Positions 9,019 through 17,559 of a stretch of DNA of 43,320 nucleotides are shown piece by piece. The stretch comes from Oscillatoriales cyanobacterium PMM_0008 (GTDB taxonomy: Bacteria; Cyanobacteriota; Cyanobacteriia; Cyanobacteriales; Aerosakkonemataceae), in assembly GCA_949128025.1 (NCBI GenBank), contig CASBRD010000027.1:1-43320 (forward strand), given 5' to 3'. Position numbers and translations under genes: made by a program. Position 1 is the stretch's first letter. Each line of letters begins with the position of its first letter. The notes beneath the pieces were generated by a model that saw nothing but the letters and a program-made list of their open reading frames with translations, made no database searches and was not told the DNA's origin.

Positions 9019-9027
9019 TCATTGGTC

Positions 9028-9217
9028 ATATCAAGTCCTGTTGCATCGTTAGTACATGAGTGATCTCGTCAAATTCTCTGTTGTCATCTTTGGTTAAATT
9101 TTTACCGCAGATGTAGGCGCTTCGCCTTCCCGTAGGGTAGACAGATGAACGCAGATGAACGCAGATAAGAATAAGAACAGGAATTTTTTAGGTAACCGAT
9201 CCGTAAGGACATGATAT
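9028..9217. mobile_element. MITE-like element, copy 1 of the ATATCATGTCC family
   Basis: Imperfect terminal inverted repeats (9028-9048 and 9197-9217, about 16 of 21 bases matching) start with ATATCA. Inside are ACCGCAGATG, the words GATGAACGCAGATGAACGCAG and a GCGCTTCGCCTTCCC palindromic fragment, all shared with the copy at 14750-15010 in the opposite orientation. No coding capacity. Together with the next element it fills most of the 369-bp gap between the TPR gene and the small secreted protein gene. Confidence 0.55.
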
Positions 9218-9322
9218 AGCAACCGCCAAGGCGGTTAAGACATTCTGAATTCCTGAAACCCTTGATTATAAACACTTCTTCCCCTAGTCCCTAGCCCCTA
9301 GCCCCTAGTCCCTAGCTATATC
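9213..9322. mobile_element. MITE-like element with GATATAGC ends, copy A
   Basis: A 110-bp element bounded by GATATAGC (9213-9220) and GCTATATC (9315-9322). It contains AACCGCCAAGGCGGTT, CTGAAACCCTTGATT and a CCCTAG-rich tandem stretch. A second copy in reverse orientation is at 24124-24225. It directly overlaps the right end of the preceding element. Confidence 0.6.
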
Positions 9323-9387
9323 ATTCGTCATTGTGTTTGGTTTATCTGAGAAACGCTATATTGGGGTTGTCGGATTGAGGAAGTGCC

Positions 9388-9759
9388 ATGAATTCAAGGT
9401 TGATTGCGATCGCAACAAGTACCACCCTTCTGCTCGGTTACGCCGCCGCTGCCTTTGCCGATGATCCCTACAAAACCAGCAGCAATCAGGTGATAGTGCC
9501 TGGACTGCAACCGCGACAGACATATTCAGTTCAGACGACCTCTAATAACGGTCGGGAGGACTCGATGTTTGTGAGCAGCAATGCCTGCGGTGAAGCTATA
9601 ATTTATAATTCGACAAATTATCAGCGTGTCACCATAAACAACCAAACCATCAGACCTTTCACTCTCTCAACTAAGGGTCAACCATACTGCAATCCGCAGC
9701 AGATTCCTACGAGTCCTACAGGGCAACCATCCAACAACCGACCACCTGCCAACAGATAA
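9388..9759 (+). CDS. Small secreted hypothetical protein
   Basis: A 123-residue protein with a clear signal peptide (MNSRLIAIATSTTLLLGYAA, cleavage after AFA). The mature part is about 98 residues, rich in Ser, Thr, Asn and Gln. Two Cys (in NACGEA and PYCNPQ) could form a disulfide in the periplasm, and the tail is Pro/Asn-rich. No family is recognised. It ends 6 bp from the convergent mtnP stop. Its own promoter probably lies in the repeat-filled upstream region. Confidence 0.6.
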   Translation: MNSRLIAIATSTTLLLGYAAAAFADDPYKTSSNQVIVPGLQPRQTYSVQTTSNNGREDSMFVSSNACGEAIIYNSTNYQRVTINNQTIRPFTLSTKGQPYCNPQQIPTSPTGQPSNNRPPANR

Positions 9760-9765
9760 ATCTAT

Positions 9766-10638
9766 TTACAAATATTTTTTCAACAACAATCCTAATTTTT
9801 CTTTTGTAGCTGCCGAAACCTTATCCAGGGGAGTAAGAATGGCATACTTTAAGGCTGAGTGAGCATCAGATACAGGCGGATTTTCTACGAGACGCCTCAC
9901 AGTTTCTTGGATGGCTTTTTGAGCATTTATTGCATTGCGTTGCAGATTGGCAACCACCATTTCTACAGTAACGCCGTCATGGTCTGGATGCCAACAATCA
10001 TAATCTGTTGCTAGCGCTAACGTTGCATAGGCGATTTCCGCTTCCCTCGCTAACTTCGCTTCTGGCAAATTCGTCATTCCAATCACTGTTGCACCCCAAC
10101 TGCGGTAAAGATGGGACTCTGCCTTAGTGGAAAATGCTGGCCCTTCCATACAGACATAGGTGCCGCCACGGTGCAGGGTGACATCTGGTAATTCCAGACT
10201 AGCAACGGCATCTGCTAAAACCGCCGCTAGATTTTTACACACTGGGTCGCCAAAAGCAATGTGCGCTACAATTCCTGACCCGAAAAAGGTGGATACTCGA
10301 TTTTTGGTGCGATCGATAAACTGATCCGGCACTACCATATCTAAAGGTTTAACTTCCTCTTTGAGAGAACCAACAGCTGAAGCTGAGATTAAATACTCGA
10401 CGCCCAACTGCTTCATGGCATGGATATTAGCTCGGAATGGTAGTTCAGAGGGCAAAAGAGTATGATTGCGATCGTGACGTGCCAGGAAGGCAACCCGCGT
10501 CCCCTCTATCGTTCCTAGAATTAAAGCATCGGAGGGCAGCCCAAAAGGCGTCTCAATTTGCACTTCTTCCACATCCTTGAGGGCCTCCATTTTATAAAGG
10601 CCACTACCGCCAATAATCCCAATCTTCGCTTGAGCCAT
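9766..10638 (-). CDS. mtnP: 5'-methylthioadenosine phosphorylase
   Basis: Cleaves methylthioadenosine with phosphate to adenine and methylthioribose-1-phosphate, the entry to methionine salvage; cytoplasmic. The 290-residue protein shows the MTAP/PNP family motifs: [10 protein letters not shown] near the start (phosphate/purine site), [31 protein letters not shown], and [18 protein letters not shown], followed by [16 protein letters not shown] and ATDYDCWH. The start [11 protein letters not shown] fits the family. It is a single gene; other salvage genes are not in the window. The distinction from purine nucleoside phosphorylase rests on the overall match to cyanobacterial MtnP. Confidence 0.92.
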   Translation of the reverse strand: MAQAKIGIIGGSGLYKMEALKDVEEVQIETPFGLPSDALILGTIEGTRVAFLARHDRNHTLLPSELPFRANIHAMKQLGVEYLISASAVGSLKEEVKPLDMVVPDQFIDRTKNRVSTFFGSGIVAHIAFGDPVCKNLAAVLADAVASLELPDVTLHRGGTYVCMEGPAFSTKAESHLYRSWGATVIGMTNLPEAKLAREAEIAYATLALATDYDCWHPDHDGVTVEMVVANLQRNAINAQKAIQETVRRLVENPPVSDAHSALKYAILTPLDKVSAATKEKLGLLLKKYL

Positions 10639-10849
10639 GTTAATAACCTTAGATATTGTTGCAATCCAAGCTATTTTACAGGCAAATGAGTTATCATTAT
10701 AAAAGGTGAGTTAACTTTGTCAGTGACCTGTATCACTCGCTTGGTATGTACAGTTTCACAATTATTTTATAATTAGATCACCAAGTAATGTTAGAAAATG
10801 TCTGATACTGGGAACACTGAGTTAAGTTGGATACACAAGTTTTCATACA

Positions 10850-11056
10850 ATGATGACAGCTCAAGCTAGTTTACCCAAAGTCCAAGTAGAACAGGTCATC
10901 AAGCGGATTTTTGCCCTTCGCCAAATCAGTAGGGCTGACCAACATCTATTGATGACAGCATTGTTATCTCAAAATTCACTCAGCGACATAGATGAGGGCC
11001 AAATCAAACGAGTATTTGACGCTCTGCAAAAGGGTATGCTCAGAGTGGTGGATTAA
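10850..11056 (+). CDS. Conserved small cyanobacterial protein of unknown function
   Basis: A 68-residue, mostly helical protein without signal or membrane segment (PKVQVEQVIKRIFALRQISR, then LLSQNSLSDIDEGQIKRVFD and GMLRVVD). I recall similar short proteins widespread in cyanobacteria, always unannotated. The start is the first of two adjacent ATGs. A TATAAT-like box lies about 80 bp upstream in an AT-rich leader. It stands alone between divergent mtnP and convergent tab2. No function is proposed. Confidence 0.65.
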   Translation: MMTAQASLPKVQVEQVIKRIFALRQISRADQHLLMTALLSQNSLSDIDEGQIKRVFDALQKGMLRVVD

Positions 11057-11224
11057 AAAATGTGTCTCAATTCTTTAGCCGAAGCAGAAGTCAATCTCAG
11101 AGATTGGCTTCTATTGTTTTTGGAATAAGCGATCGCAGAAAATAGTCAGCTTTTACTCCTGTCCTGCTCGGCTTTTACGAAGTTGTTATGCTTGTGTTCA
11201 TATAAGAACATTTTTATTTCTTTT

Positions 11225-11336
11225 CTCCTCTGCTCCTCTGCTCCTCTGCCCCTCTGCTCCTCTGCCCCTCTGCCGCTCTGCTCCTCTGCCCCTCTGCTGC
11301 TCTGCTCCTCTGCCCCTCTGCCGCTCTGCCCCTCTG
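11225..11336. repeat. Tandem array with 8-bp period, 14 units
   Basis: Fourteen consecutive 8-bp units are variants of CTCCTCTG, CCCCTCTG, CCGCTCTG and CTGCTCTG with no spacers. An open frame across it on the minus strand gives only a repetitive AEEQSGRG-type peptide and is not taken as a gene. The array occupies the 309-bp gap between the 68-residue protein gene and the 3' end of tab2; otherwise I see nothing there. Confidence 0.85.
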
Positions 11337-11365
11337 CCATAGTATACTAAGCACGGAAGAGCCGC

Positions 11366-12208
11366 TCAATCCTCTGCTCGCAACAGCCAAAAACCAGTAT
11401 AAGTCATTCCCGAATCATCAGGTTGCACCAACAAAAAGTGCAGTTTTTTACTCAGCAGCAGGCGTCCTTCATACATCTGTGCAGCCGCCGAAACTTCCTC
11501 ATCTGCAAAAGTAGCGACAACCCACCTGTCGTTCAGCCCAGTTTCCAATACTAAACCATCTGGCGTACCTGTGATATAATGAAGAGATACTGGGTGGGAT
11601 TCTTGTATCCAGCGAGCTATTTGCATCGATCGCTTTCCACCATCAATTACCACACCGGGAACTGCAACTGTTGATGGAATTCCAAGATTGATGGGTAAGA
11701 GAAATTCTGGCATTTCAAGAATTGGAACAAGTCGATCGGTAAATGTTTCTTGAAGATCGCCAGCACTAAGTGTGGCAAATCGCCAGCGCTCTCCCCAAAA
11801 TTTTTCTGGTAGGGGTATGGGGGGTGGTTTTTCGATCGCTAGGGGAGCGTAAGCTTCGCCGCTGTAACCTTCCATGCTGGGGTATTGTTTAGCTCTTTCC
11901 TGCAACCATTGCTTTAAAGCATAAGTGCGGCGAGTTGCTTCTACCGGAATTCCCAGCTGCTTTCCAGTCGCTTCAATTAAGCCTAAAGATTGGGGACGAA
12001 ACACTTGAATTAAATCTGGCAGATGATTATACGATCCGGCTGCGATCAGTAACTGACAAACAATCCAATGGGGAGAGGCTTCTGACTGGGGACAGAAGGC
12101 GCTATGAGTTAAGCTGCGCGATCGATCGCAAATCAATAACTCCCACAATGCACTCCCGACTTCATCCTGCAACGGACGACGATAAAAATCAATTTGCCAA
12201 ATGGTCAT
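11366..12208 (-). CDS. Tab2/Atab2 family RNA-binding protein
   Basis: A 280-residue protein of the Tab2/Atab2 (DUF1092) family. It starts with MTIWQIDFYRRP, a family hallmark, and ends with HFLLVQPDDSGMTYTGFWLL, the conserved C-terminal block. In chloroplasts Tab2 and Atab2 bind psaB or photosystem mRNAs and activate their translation. A similar role in photosystem assembly in this cyanobacterium is inferred by homology. It is soluble, with no signal peptide. The upstream region holds simple GTCATTGG repeats and an RTX-like remnant, so the promoter is not obvious. Confidence 0.85.
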   Translation of the reverse strand: MTIWQIDFYRRPLQDEVGSALWELLICDRSRSLTHSAFCPQSEASPHWIVCQLLIAAGSYNHLPDLIQVFRPQSLGLIEATGKQLGIPVEATRRTYALKQWLQERAKQYPSMEGYSGEAYAPLAIEKPPPIPLPEKFWGERWRFATLSAGDLQETFTDRLVPILEMPEFLLPINLGIPSTVAVPGVVIDGGKRSMQIARWIQESHPVSLHYITGTPDGLVLETGLNDRWVVATFADEEVSAAAQMYEGRLLLSKKLHFLLVQPDDSGMTYTGFWLLRAED

Positions 12209-12252
12209 TGGTAATTGGTCATTGGGCGTTGGGCATTGGAACGGGGAAGTGA

Positions 12253-12360
12253 CTAATTGTCGTTACCTTCTCCACCGCAAATTGTATCATTGCTTCGGTC
12301 GCTGTAAAGCAGGTCGTTATCTTTTTCGCCACAAACCTTGCGATCGCCTTTACCGTCCCG
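12253..12360 (-). pseudogene. Short remnant of an RTX-type calcium-binding repeat protein
   Basis: On the minus strand from 12360 to the TAG at 12255-12253 the reading gives about four 9-residue units: DGKGDRKVC, GEKDNDLLY, SDRSNDTIC and GGEGNDN, then stop. The period of nine and the recurring Asn-Asp match the GGxGxDxLx nonapeptide of secreted RTX proteins. Upstream there is an in-frame TGA, and a GAGN piece sits in another frame, so the 5' part is lost or frameshifted. Only the period supports it; the stretch is short. Confidence 0.4.
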
Positions 12361-12464
12361 TCAGGTACGTTACCCGCACCCGCCGGCGATCGGTAGGGAT
12401 GAAGAGTCCGTTGTCCGGTTTCAAGGTAACAAGGACGCTACGCGATCGCGCTTAGCAGGGAAAA

Positions 12465-13184
12465 TCAAGCCAGTGTTTCCGGATCTATGCCGAGACTACG
12501 CAATCTTTCTGCCAGCAAAGAAGCCCGTTCCTCCGCTTCAAGACGGCGCTGTTGTTCTTGGATCGCCCCTCTTTCCGCTTGAAAAGCGCGTTCTTCCGGC
12601 GTCGGTAGGCGTTGTCCTCGATCGTCATACCAATAAAGCCACTCCCGCGTAATACCCTGATAAGTTCCTCTTTCATTCCCAATTCCCAACCCAATTTCCG
12701 GCAACCAAATTGGATTTCCCGACTGCAATTCGTATTTACCATTAACTAAACGATGCACTTCAAAACGTGGCTTTCTCCGACGTTTGGGATTATAAATTAC
12801 ATAAAATAACACCCCCAAATCAGCATAATCTTGCATCTTGGTGCTGTATTCCCCTCGATAAGTTTGGGAAACTACTTCTAGCATCAAAATCGGCACTCGT
12901 TCTTCTTCCCAAATTGCATAACTGGAACGTAAATCTTCATCTATAATCCTTTCTACTCCCAAACTGAGAAATCCATCCGGTACATAGGGAGGTTTTTCTC
13001 CTTCATAGTACACTGCCATATCAACGCCAAAAAACCAATCCAGTCTATCAGACCAAAGCATAGCTAGCATCGCTTTGAGCAAACCGGGAATCAAATCTTG
13101 CAGTTCGTTATCCACAGGAGTATCGTCCGAATCGGGGAGTTCTTCGGTAGAGGGCCAATAAAGTTTAAAATCGTAGTTTAGCAT
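12465..13184 (-). CDS. Uma2 family endonuclease-like protein
   Basis: A 239-residue member of the Uma2/DUF820 family, a PD-(D/E)XK-fold group greatly expanded in cyanobacteria. Visible are YLPS-like WPSTEELPDSDD at the start, YVPDGFLSLGV (Pro-Asp of the fold), ILMLEVVSQTYRGEY (the Glu strand) and KMQDYADLGVLFYVIYN. It ends in a Glu/Arg-rich coiled coil and AERLRSLGIDPETLA. Some members have been linked to transposon-associated or nuclease roles, but most have no known function. The last 52 bp recur exactly upstream at 13250-13301, evidence of a tandem duplication. Confidence 0.85.
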   Translation of the reverse strand: MLNYDFKLYWPSTEELPDSDDTPVDNELQDLIPGLLKAMLAMLWSDRLDWFFGVDMAVYYEGEKPPYVPDGFLSLGVERIIDEDLRSSYAIWEEERVPILMLEVVSQTYRGEYSTKMQDYADLGVLFYVIYNPKRRRKPRFEVHRLVNGKYELQSGNPIWLPEIGLGIGNERGTYQGITREWLYWYDDRGQRLPTPEERAFQAERGAIQEQQRRLEAEERASLLAERLRSLGIDPETLA

Positions 13185-13242
13185 GGTTCATTGTTGATGG
13201 CTATGTTTTTTATTTTATGAACATTGACAACTAGCGATCGCG

Positions 13243-13305
13243 CTAAGCAAGTGTTTCCGGATCTATGCCGAGACTACGCAATCTTTCTGCCAGCAAAGAA
13301 GATTG
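13243..13305 (-). pseudogene. Duplicated 3' end of a Uma2 gene
   Basis: The 52 bp at 13250-13301 equal 12472-12523 base for base and encode LLAERLRSLGIDPETLA and a stop. A flanking GCGATCGCGCTNAGCA word after the stop is also shared. The sequence upstream (poly-T, then unrelated bases) does not continue the gene. It is a leftover of a second tandem Uma2 copy that has lost its 5' part. The rest of the 439-bp gap up to the methyltransferase shows a 9-bp inverted repeat (GAATGGCAC/GTGCCATTC) and nothing else. Confidence 0.7.
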
Positions 13306-13623
13306 ATTTTTTTTTACTTTTTTTATTATAGATCGACTATCGCCAAATTTGTCCGGCAAGCAACGATGACTGTAGCGGAATGGCACACACGGGTAAGTTC
13401 GGCTTTGTCTCCTGTATACCGGCATTCACAAGCGTGCCATTCGACTGTAGCGCAGGTAAAAAAAATCCCACAAACAGGGTTTATTTGGGGTTAAAAGCCA
13501 TAATTTAGCTAGTCCCATGCGGAAAACCCCCGTTTTTTACAGCCAACAACAATATTTAAGTTGCCAGAGCCGATACAATAAACTAAATATTGGTTTCCAG
13601 TCCTGCTAAACAAACATATCAAT

Positions 13624-14736
13624 ATGCCTGCCGAAAACCTACCACTTGCAGAATCTCAGCCAACTTTGTCAGTCAGCAATGCAACTGATAAAAACCAAAC
13701 GATAACTGACCCGGAACTTTTAAAATTAGCTTTAGCAACAAAGCTAAAAACTATGACTGCCGTTCAGGGAGATTTTTATTTCCCGTGCGTGCCATCAATG
13801 GTGGGAGAATACGTACAGTTACTTGTAGGGTTGCTAAAGCTTTTAGGACAAAATCCGACGCCAGAACATATTAATAATTTGCGTCAGTTAGTCGAAAAAG
13901 GTATATCGGATGGATTTCAAATTTCACCTCATGCGCGGTTAATCGTGAACTACCAACCAGCGGAAGCAAATAAAGGTTTAGCTGGTGGCATTACAATTAA
14001 TACCAAAGTTCATGTAGAAACACTAGCAGATAAATATAAAACTTGGCCGGAAACCAGGAAAGATCCTTTATTTGGCAGTCATCCCGATGCGAAAGTGATG
14101 GCAGTTTTATCCCAATTAGGCGACCCGGCGCGGACACCAATTTTAGATGTGGGTGCGGGAACGGGTCGCAACAGTATACCATTGGCAAAGTTAGGTCACC
14201 CGGTTGATGCGATCGAACTCACGCCTATTTTTGCCGAAAAATTGTCGGCATCTGTTACAGCAGAAAATTTACCGATCAAAGTCATCCAAGGTGATGTTTT
14301 AGATCCGTTGTTGCGGATGAAACCAGCTTACTATAAATTTGCGATCGCATCCGAAGTTGTCTCTCACTTCCGCTACACCGATCAAGTGCGTTTGTTCCTA
14401 GCTAAAATGTGCGATGGACTGCAAACTGGAGGTTGGCTTTTGTTCAGCGCTTTTTTGGCGGCAAACGATTACGAACCAGATATCTTGGCGCGGCAAATGT
14501 CAGAACTATCTTGGTGTTATCTGATCTCAAGAGATGAACTTAAATCAGCTATGGATGGTTTGCCATTAGAAATGATATCTGAGGAATCTGCGATCGAATA
14601 CGAACAAAATCACCTGCCAAAAGAAGCATGGCCTCCCACAAGTTGGTATGTTAGTTGGGCAACGGGTCGCGATTTATTTCCCCTGCCACAAAATCCGCCA
14701 ATGGAGTTACGTTGGATACTCCTGAAACGCAAATAA
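13624..14736 (+). CDS. Class I SAM-dependent methyltransferase
   Basis: A 370-residue soluble protein. The C-terminal half is a Rossmann methyltransferase: ILDVGAGTGRNSIPLAKLG is SAM-binding motif I, VDAIELTP motif II, KVIQGDVLD motif III, and KFAIASEVVSHF motif IV. The N-terminal 150 residues (MTAVQGDFYFPCVPSMVGEY and onward) form an additional domain I do not recognise, perhaps for substrate binding. The substrate is unknown; generic annotations would be tellurite-resistance-like or UbiE-like methyltransferase. It is a single gene; the downstream region is filled with nested repeats. Confidence 0.75.
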   Translation: MPAENLPLAESQPTLSVSNATDKNQTITDPELLKLALATKLKTMTAVQGDFYFPCVPSMVGEYVQLLVGLLKLLGQNPTPEHINNLRQLVEKGISDGFQISPHARLIVNYQPAEANKGLAGGITINTKVHVETLADKYKTWPETRKDPLFGSHPDAKVMAVLSQLGDPARTPILDVGAGTGRNSIPLAKLGHPVDAIELTPIFAEKLSASVTAENLPIKVIQGDVLDPLLRMKPAYYKFAIASEVVSHFRYTDQVRLFLAKMCDGLQTGGWLLFSAFLAANDYEPDILARQMSELSWCYLISRDELKSAMDGLPLEMISEESAIEYEQNHLPKEAWPPTSWYVSWATGRDLFPLPQNPPMELRWILLKRK

Positions 14737-14749
14737 GTAGTCATTGGTG

Positions 14750-15010
14750 ATATCATATCCGGTTACATCGGGACGCTAAAAAATCTCTTTTCATAAGCTG
14801 CTACGCATCTAATTTCACAGTCAGTTTTTCTGAGCTTCTTGTGGGATGGGCATCCTGCCCGTCCTTGTATTCGATTTAGATGCGTAATAGCTTATCTGCG
14901 TTTATCTGCGTTCATCTGTCTACCCTACGGGAAGGCGAAGCGCCTACATCTGCGGTAAAAATTTAACCAATGATTCCCACAGAAAAGGCCGATGTAACCG
15001 GGCATGATAT
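14750..15010. mobile_element. MITE-like element, copy 2 of the ATATCATGTCC family, with a nested element
   Basis: Terminal inverted repeats of 22 bp (14750-14771 and 14989-15010) match at 20 of 22 positions; the left one reads ATATCATATCCGGTTACATC and on. The 261-bp interior has TCTGCGTTTATCTGCGTTCA, the CTACGGGAAGGCGAAGCGCC palindromic fragment and CATCTGCGGTAAAAAT, all shared with copies 1 and 3. A second element is inserted inside (14793-14895). No coding capacity. With the hairpins at 15035-15126 it fills the 411-bp gap before the phosphorylase gene end. Confidence 0.65.
14793..14895. mobile_element. Nested MITE-like element with ATAAGCT ends
   Basis: Inverted ends of 20 bp: ATAAGCTGCTACGCATCTAA at 14793-14812 and its near-complement at 14876-14895 (18 of 20 match). 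The 103-bp unit contains a GATGGGCA/TGCCCGTC hairpin and interrupts the larger element. Words like these are frequent in filamentous cyanobacterial genomes, as I recall. Confidence 0.6.
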
Positions 15011-15034
15011 GATAAGTCATTAGTATAAAAAACA

Positions 15035-15126
15035 GCGAAACCCAAGGTATTTGTTGGGTTTCGTACCTCAACCCAACCTACAAAGCTAACTCAGAGATAC
15101 CCCCAAACCCCCCTTTTTAAGGGGGG
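15035..15126. terminator. Hairpins downstream of the glucan phosphorylase gene
   Basis: A 10-bp hairpin of the CGAAACCCA repeat (15036-15045 with 15054-15063) is followed by a CCCCCC/GGGGGG stem (15108-15113 with 15121-15126) with an A/T-rich loop. The second is placed right after the minus-strand glucan phosphorylase stop and could end its transcript. Both words are also dispersed repeats, so termination is inferred. Confidence 0.45.
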
Positions 15127-15148
15127 CTTAGATCGCAAGACCTAGAAT

Positions 15149-17338
15149 TTAGGCGCTGGCTAGAATTGGCTCAAGTTTAGCTGCACTTTCTGGTGCGTAA
15201 ATTTGAGTTACGTAGTCAGCGATCATGCGATCGGTATTGAAAGCAGGCGAGTTTGTTTTAATCGACGCCTTCATCATCTTAATCCAACCGTGAGGAATCC
15301 CGTTTTTATCTTGGTTATAGTAAAGAGGAACGATTTCCTCTTCCAGTAACCGATAGAGAGATTCCGAATCAATTCGATCTTGCAATTCTTGGTCGCTGGT
15401 GTTGGCATCTTCGCCGATCGCCCAACCGTTAGTCCCCTTTCCGTTAGCATCGGCAATATAGCCTTCGCACCACCAACCGTCCAAGACGCTGCAATTGATA
15501 CCGCCGTTGAAGCAGACTTTTTGACCGCTTGTACCGGAAGCTTCTAGCGGACGACGGGGGTTATTTAACCAGACATCCACACCTTGCACGAGTTTTTGGG
15601 CAGTGTAGATATCGTAATTTTCGATAAAGGCGACGCGATCGCGAATTGCGGGATCTTTGCACCACTCCATCAACTGCTGAATAATCCGCTTACCTTGTTC
15701 GTCTGCTGGGTGAGCTTTGCCTGCGAAGATAATTTGTACAGGTCGTTCCTTGTTGCCAAAAATCTTCAAAGCTCGTTGGGCATCGCGTAAAATTAGATGA
15801 CCGCGCTTGTAGAGACTGAAACGTCGCGCAAAGCCTAGAGTCAAGACTTTTGGGTCTAACAGCGAGTCAGCTATCTTGACAAAATCGGGTTCTTCTTCAC
15901 GCCGTTCTCGTGCTACTTTAATCCGATCGCGCGTATGGGCAATCAAACGTTCTTTTAGCATTTGGTGTCGCCACCACAGCTCTTCATCGGGAATTTCGTC
16001 TACTTTCGCCCACATCTTGGGGTCGGCGGCGCGAGTTGACCAATCCTCGCCTAAGTAGTCACAATACAAGTCTGCCATCAGAGGCGCTGTCCAAGTGCGT
16101 GCGTGGACGCCATTGGTAATGTGGCCGATGGGAACTTTATTTTCAGCTTTGTCAGGATAGAGGATGTTCCACATTTTGCGAGAAATTTCGCCGTGGAGTT
16201 TGCTGACGCCGTTAGCAGCGCGAGACATCCGCAGTGCCAAAACAGTCATGCCGAAAGGTTCCCAGGGGTCGCCCAGACGACGAGCTCCTAAAGCCAAGAA
16301 CTGATCCCGTTCCAAGCCTAGTTGCGGCCAATAGTGGGCGAAGTAGGAGTCGATCAAATCGGGAGAAAAGGCATCGTGTCCGGCGGGAACTGGGGTGTGG
16401 GTGGTAAAGACGCTACGATCGCGCACCGATGCTTCCACATCGTAAAATGACTTGCCACTGCGTTGAATTTCTTGACGCGCAACTTCCAGGGTGCAGAAAG
16501 CCGCGTGTCCTTCATTCATGTGCAAAACCGAAGGCTTGATTCCCAATGCTGTTAAAGCTTGTACGCCACCAATTCCCAGTACTACTTCTTGGGCGATGCG
16601 TGTGTCTTGGTTACCGCCATACAGGTGTCCCGTCAACCAGCGATCGATCGGGTCGTTGTCCGTGCGATCGGTATCCAGCAAGTAAAGATTAACACGACCG
16701 ATCCGTGCCAACCAGACTTGCACTTTGACAATCCGCTGCCGAATTTCCAGACTAACCGTTATCGGTTCCCCGCGATCGTTTTTCAACAGATCGATCGGCA
16801 TTTCCTCAAACGAATTGTCGTCGTAGTGTTCTTCTTGCCAACCTTGGCGATTCAAGCTTTGATGGAAGTAACCCTGACGGTACAGCAATCCTACACCAAC
16901 TAAAGGCACGCCCAAATCCGAAGCCGATTTGAGGTGATCTCCCGCTAAAATCCCCAAACCGCCTGAGTAGATGGGCAAAGATTCGTGGATGCCAAATTCG
17001 GCGCAAAAGTAGGCGACTGGGTTTTTGCGAGTAATTTCGGGCGCAACGCGATCGGCCCAAGTGTCTTTTTCCGTCATGTAGCGATCGAACTGTTCGGCTA
17101 GTGCCTTCACCCGTTTGATGTAAACTGGGTCATTAGCTAGCTGCGTCAATCGCACGTAGCTGGTAGATTCTAGCACCGCAACGGGGTTGTGCTTAGACTC
17201 GTGCCACTTTTGGGGATCGATGTTGCGAAACAGGGATAAGCGATCGCCCGTCCAACTCCACCAGTAGTTGTAGGCAATGTCTGCCAATCGCTTCAGAGGA
17301 TAAGGTAACTTCTCGCGTAGCTTTTCGATCGTGGTCAT
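15149..17338 (-). CDS. glgP: Alpha-glucan phosphorylase
   Basis: A GT35 phosphorylase that releases glucose-1-phosphate from glycogen in the cytoplasm. The start is set at the internal Met (MTTIEKLREKL), because the six preceding codons come from a GTCATTGGTCAT repeat. The result is about 729 residues, the shorter alpha-glucan-family form that begins with a DUF3417-like domain (NYWWSWTGDRLSLFRNIDP). Visible are AYFCAEFGIHESLPIYSGGL, HMNEGHAAF, GHITNGVHARTW, and the pyridoxal-phosphate lysine in EASGTSGQKVCFNGG. No other glycogen gene is adjacent. Glycogen breakdown in the dark is the expected role. Confidence 0.9.
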   Translation of the reverse strand: MTTIEKLREKLPYPLKRLADIAYNYWWSWTGDRLSLFRNIDPQKWHESKHNPVAVLESTSYVRLTQLANDPVYIKRVKALAEQFDRYMTEKDTWADRVAPEITRKNPVAYFCAEFGIHESLPIYSGGLGILAGDHLKSASDLGVPLVGVGLLYRQGYFHQSLNRQGWQEEHYDDNSFEEMPIDLLKNDRGEPITVSLEIRQRIVKVQVWLARIGRVNLYLLDTDRTDNDPIDRWLTGHLYGGNQDTRIAQEVVLGIGGVQALTALGIKPSVLHMNEGHAAFCTLEVARQEIQRSGKSFYDVEASVRDRSVFTTHTPVPAGHDAFSPDLIDSYFAHYWPQLGLERDQFLALGARRLGDPWEPFGMTVLALRMSRAANGVSKLHGEISRKMWNILYPDKAENKVPIGHITNGVHARTWTAPLMADLYCDYLGEDWSTRAADPKMWAKVDEIPDEELWWRHQMLKERLIAHTRDRIKVARERREEEPDFVKIADSLLDPKVLTLGFARRFSLYKRGHLILRDAQRALKIFGNKERPVQIIFAGKAHPADEQGKRIIQQLMEWCKDPAIRDRVAFIENYDIYTAQKLVQGVDVWLNNPRRPLEASGTSGQKVCFNGGINCSVLDGWWCEGYIADANGKGTNGWAIGEDANTSDQELQDRIDSESLYRLLEEEIVPLYYNQDKNGIPHGWIKMMKASIKTNSPAFNTDRMIADYVTQIYAPESAAKLEPILASA

Positions 17339-17559
17339 AGAACGGTCATTGGTCATAGTTTAGGATTCTATTGTTTCTTGTGCTAGCCAAACAAAATGCG
17401 ATCGAGTCATCTCATCTTCAAAGCTCTTCAACAATCTGATCGACTCGATTAACTTATTCCTTAGTTATATATTTCGCGCATCTGATTGAAATATAGCATT
17501 ATCGGATTTTGAAACTTAGTAATGTGTTTTTTGCACTTTTTAGGGTATTATCCTGAGTC

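Noticed and set aside
11146..11340. Minus-strand open frame with AEEQSGRG-type repeats
   Set aside because: It merely translates the 8-bp tandem array; no independent coding evidence.
12201..12652. Plus-strand open frames opposite the RTX-like remnant and the Uma2 gene end
   Set aside because: Partly antisense to a well-supported gene, arginine-rich by composition, no recognisable family.
13368..13452. Inverted repeat GAATGGCAC/GTGCCATTC with a repeated GACTGTAGCG
   Set aside because: Short, imperfect arrangement and only one occurrence seen; not enough to call an element.
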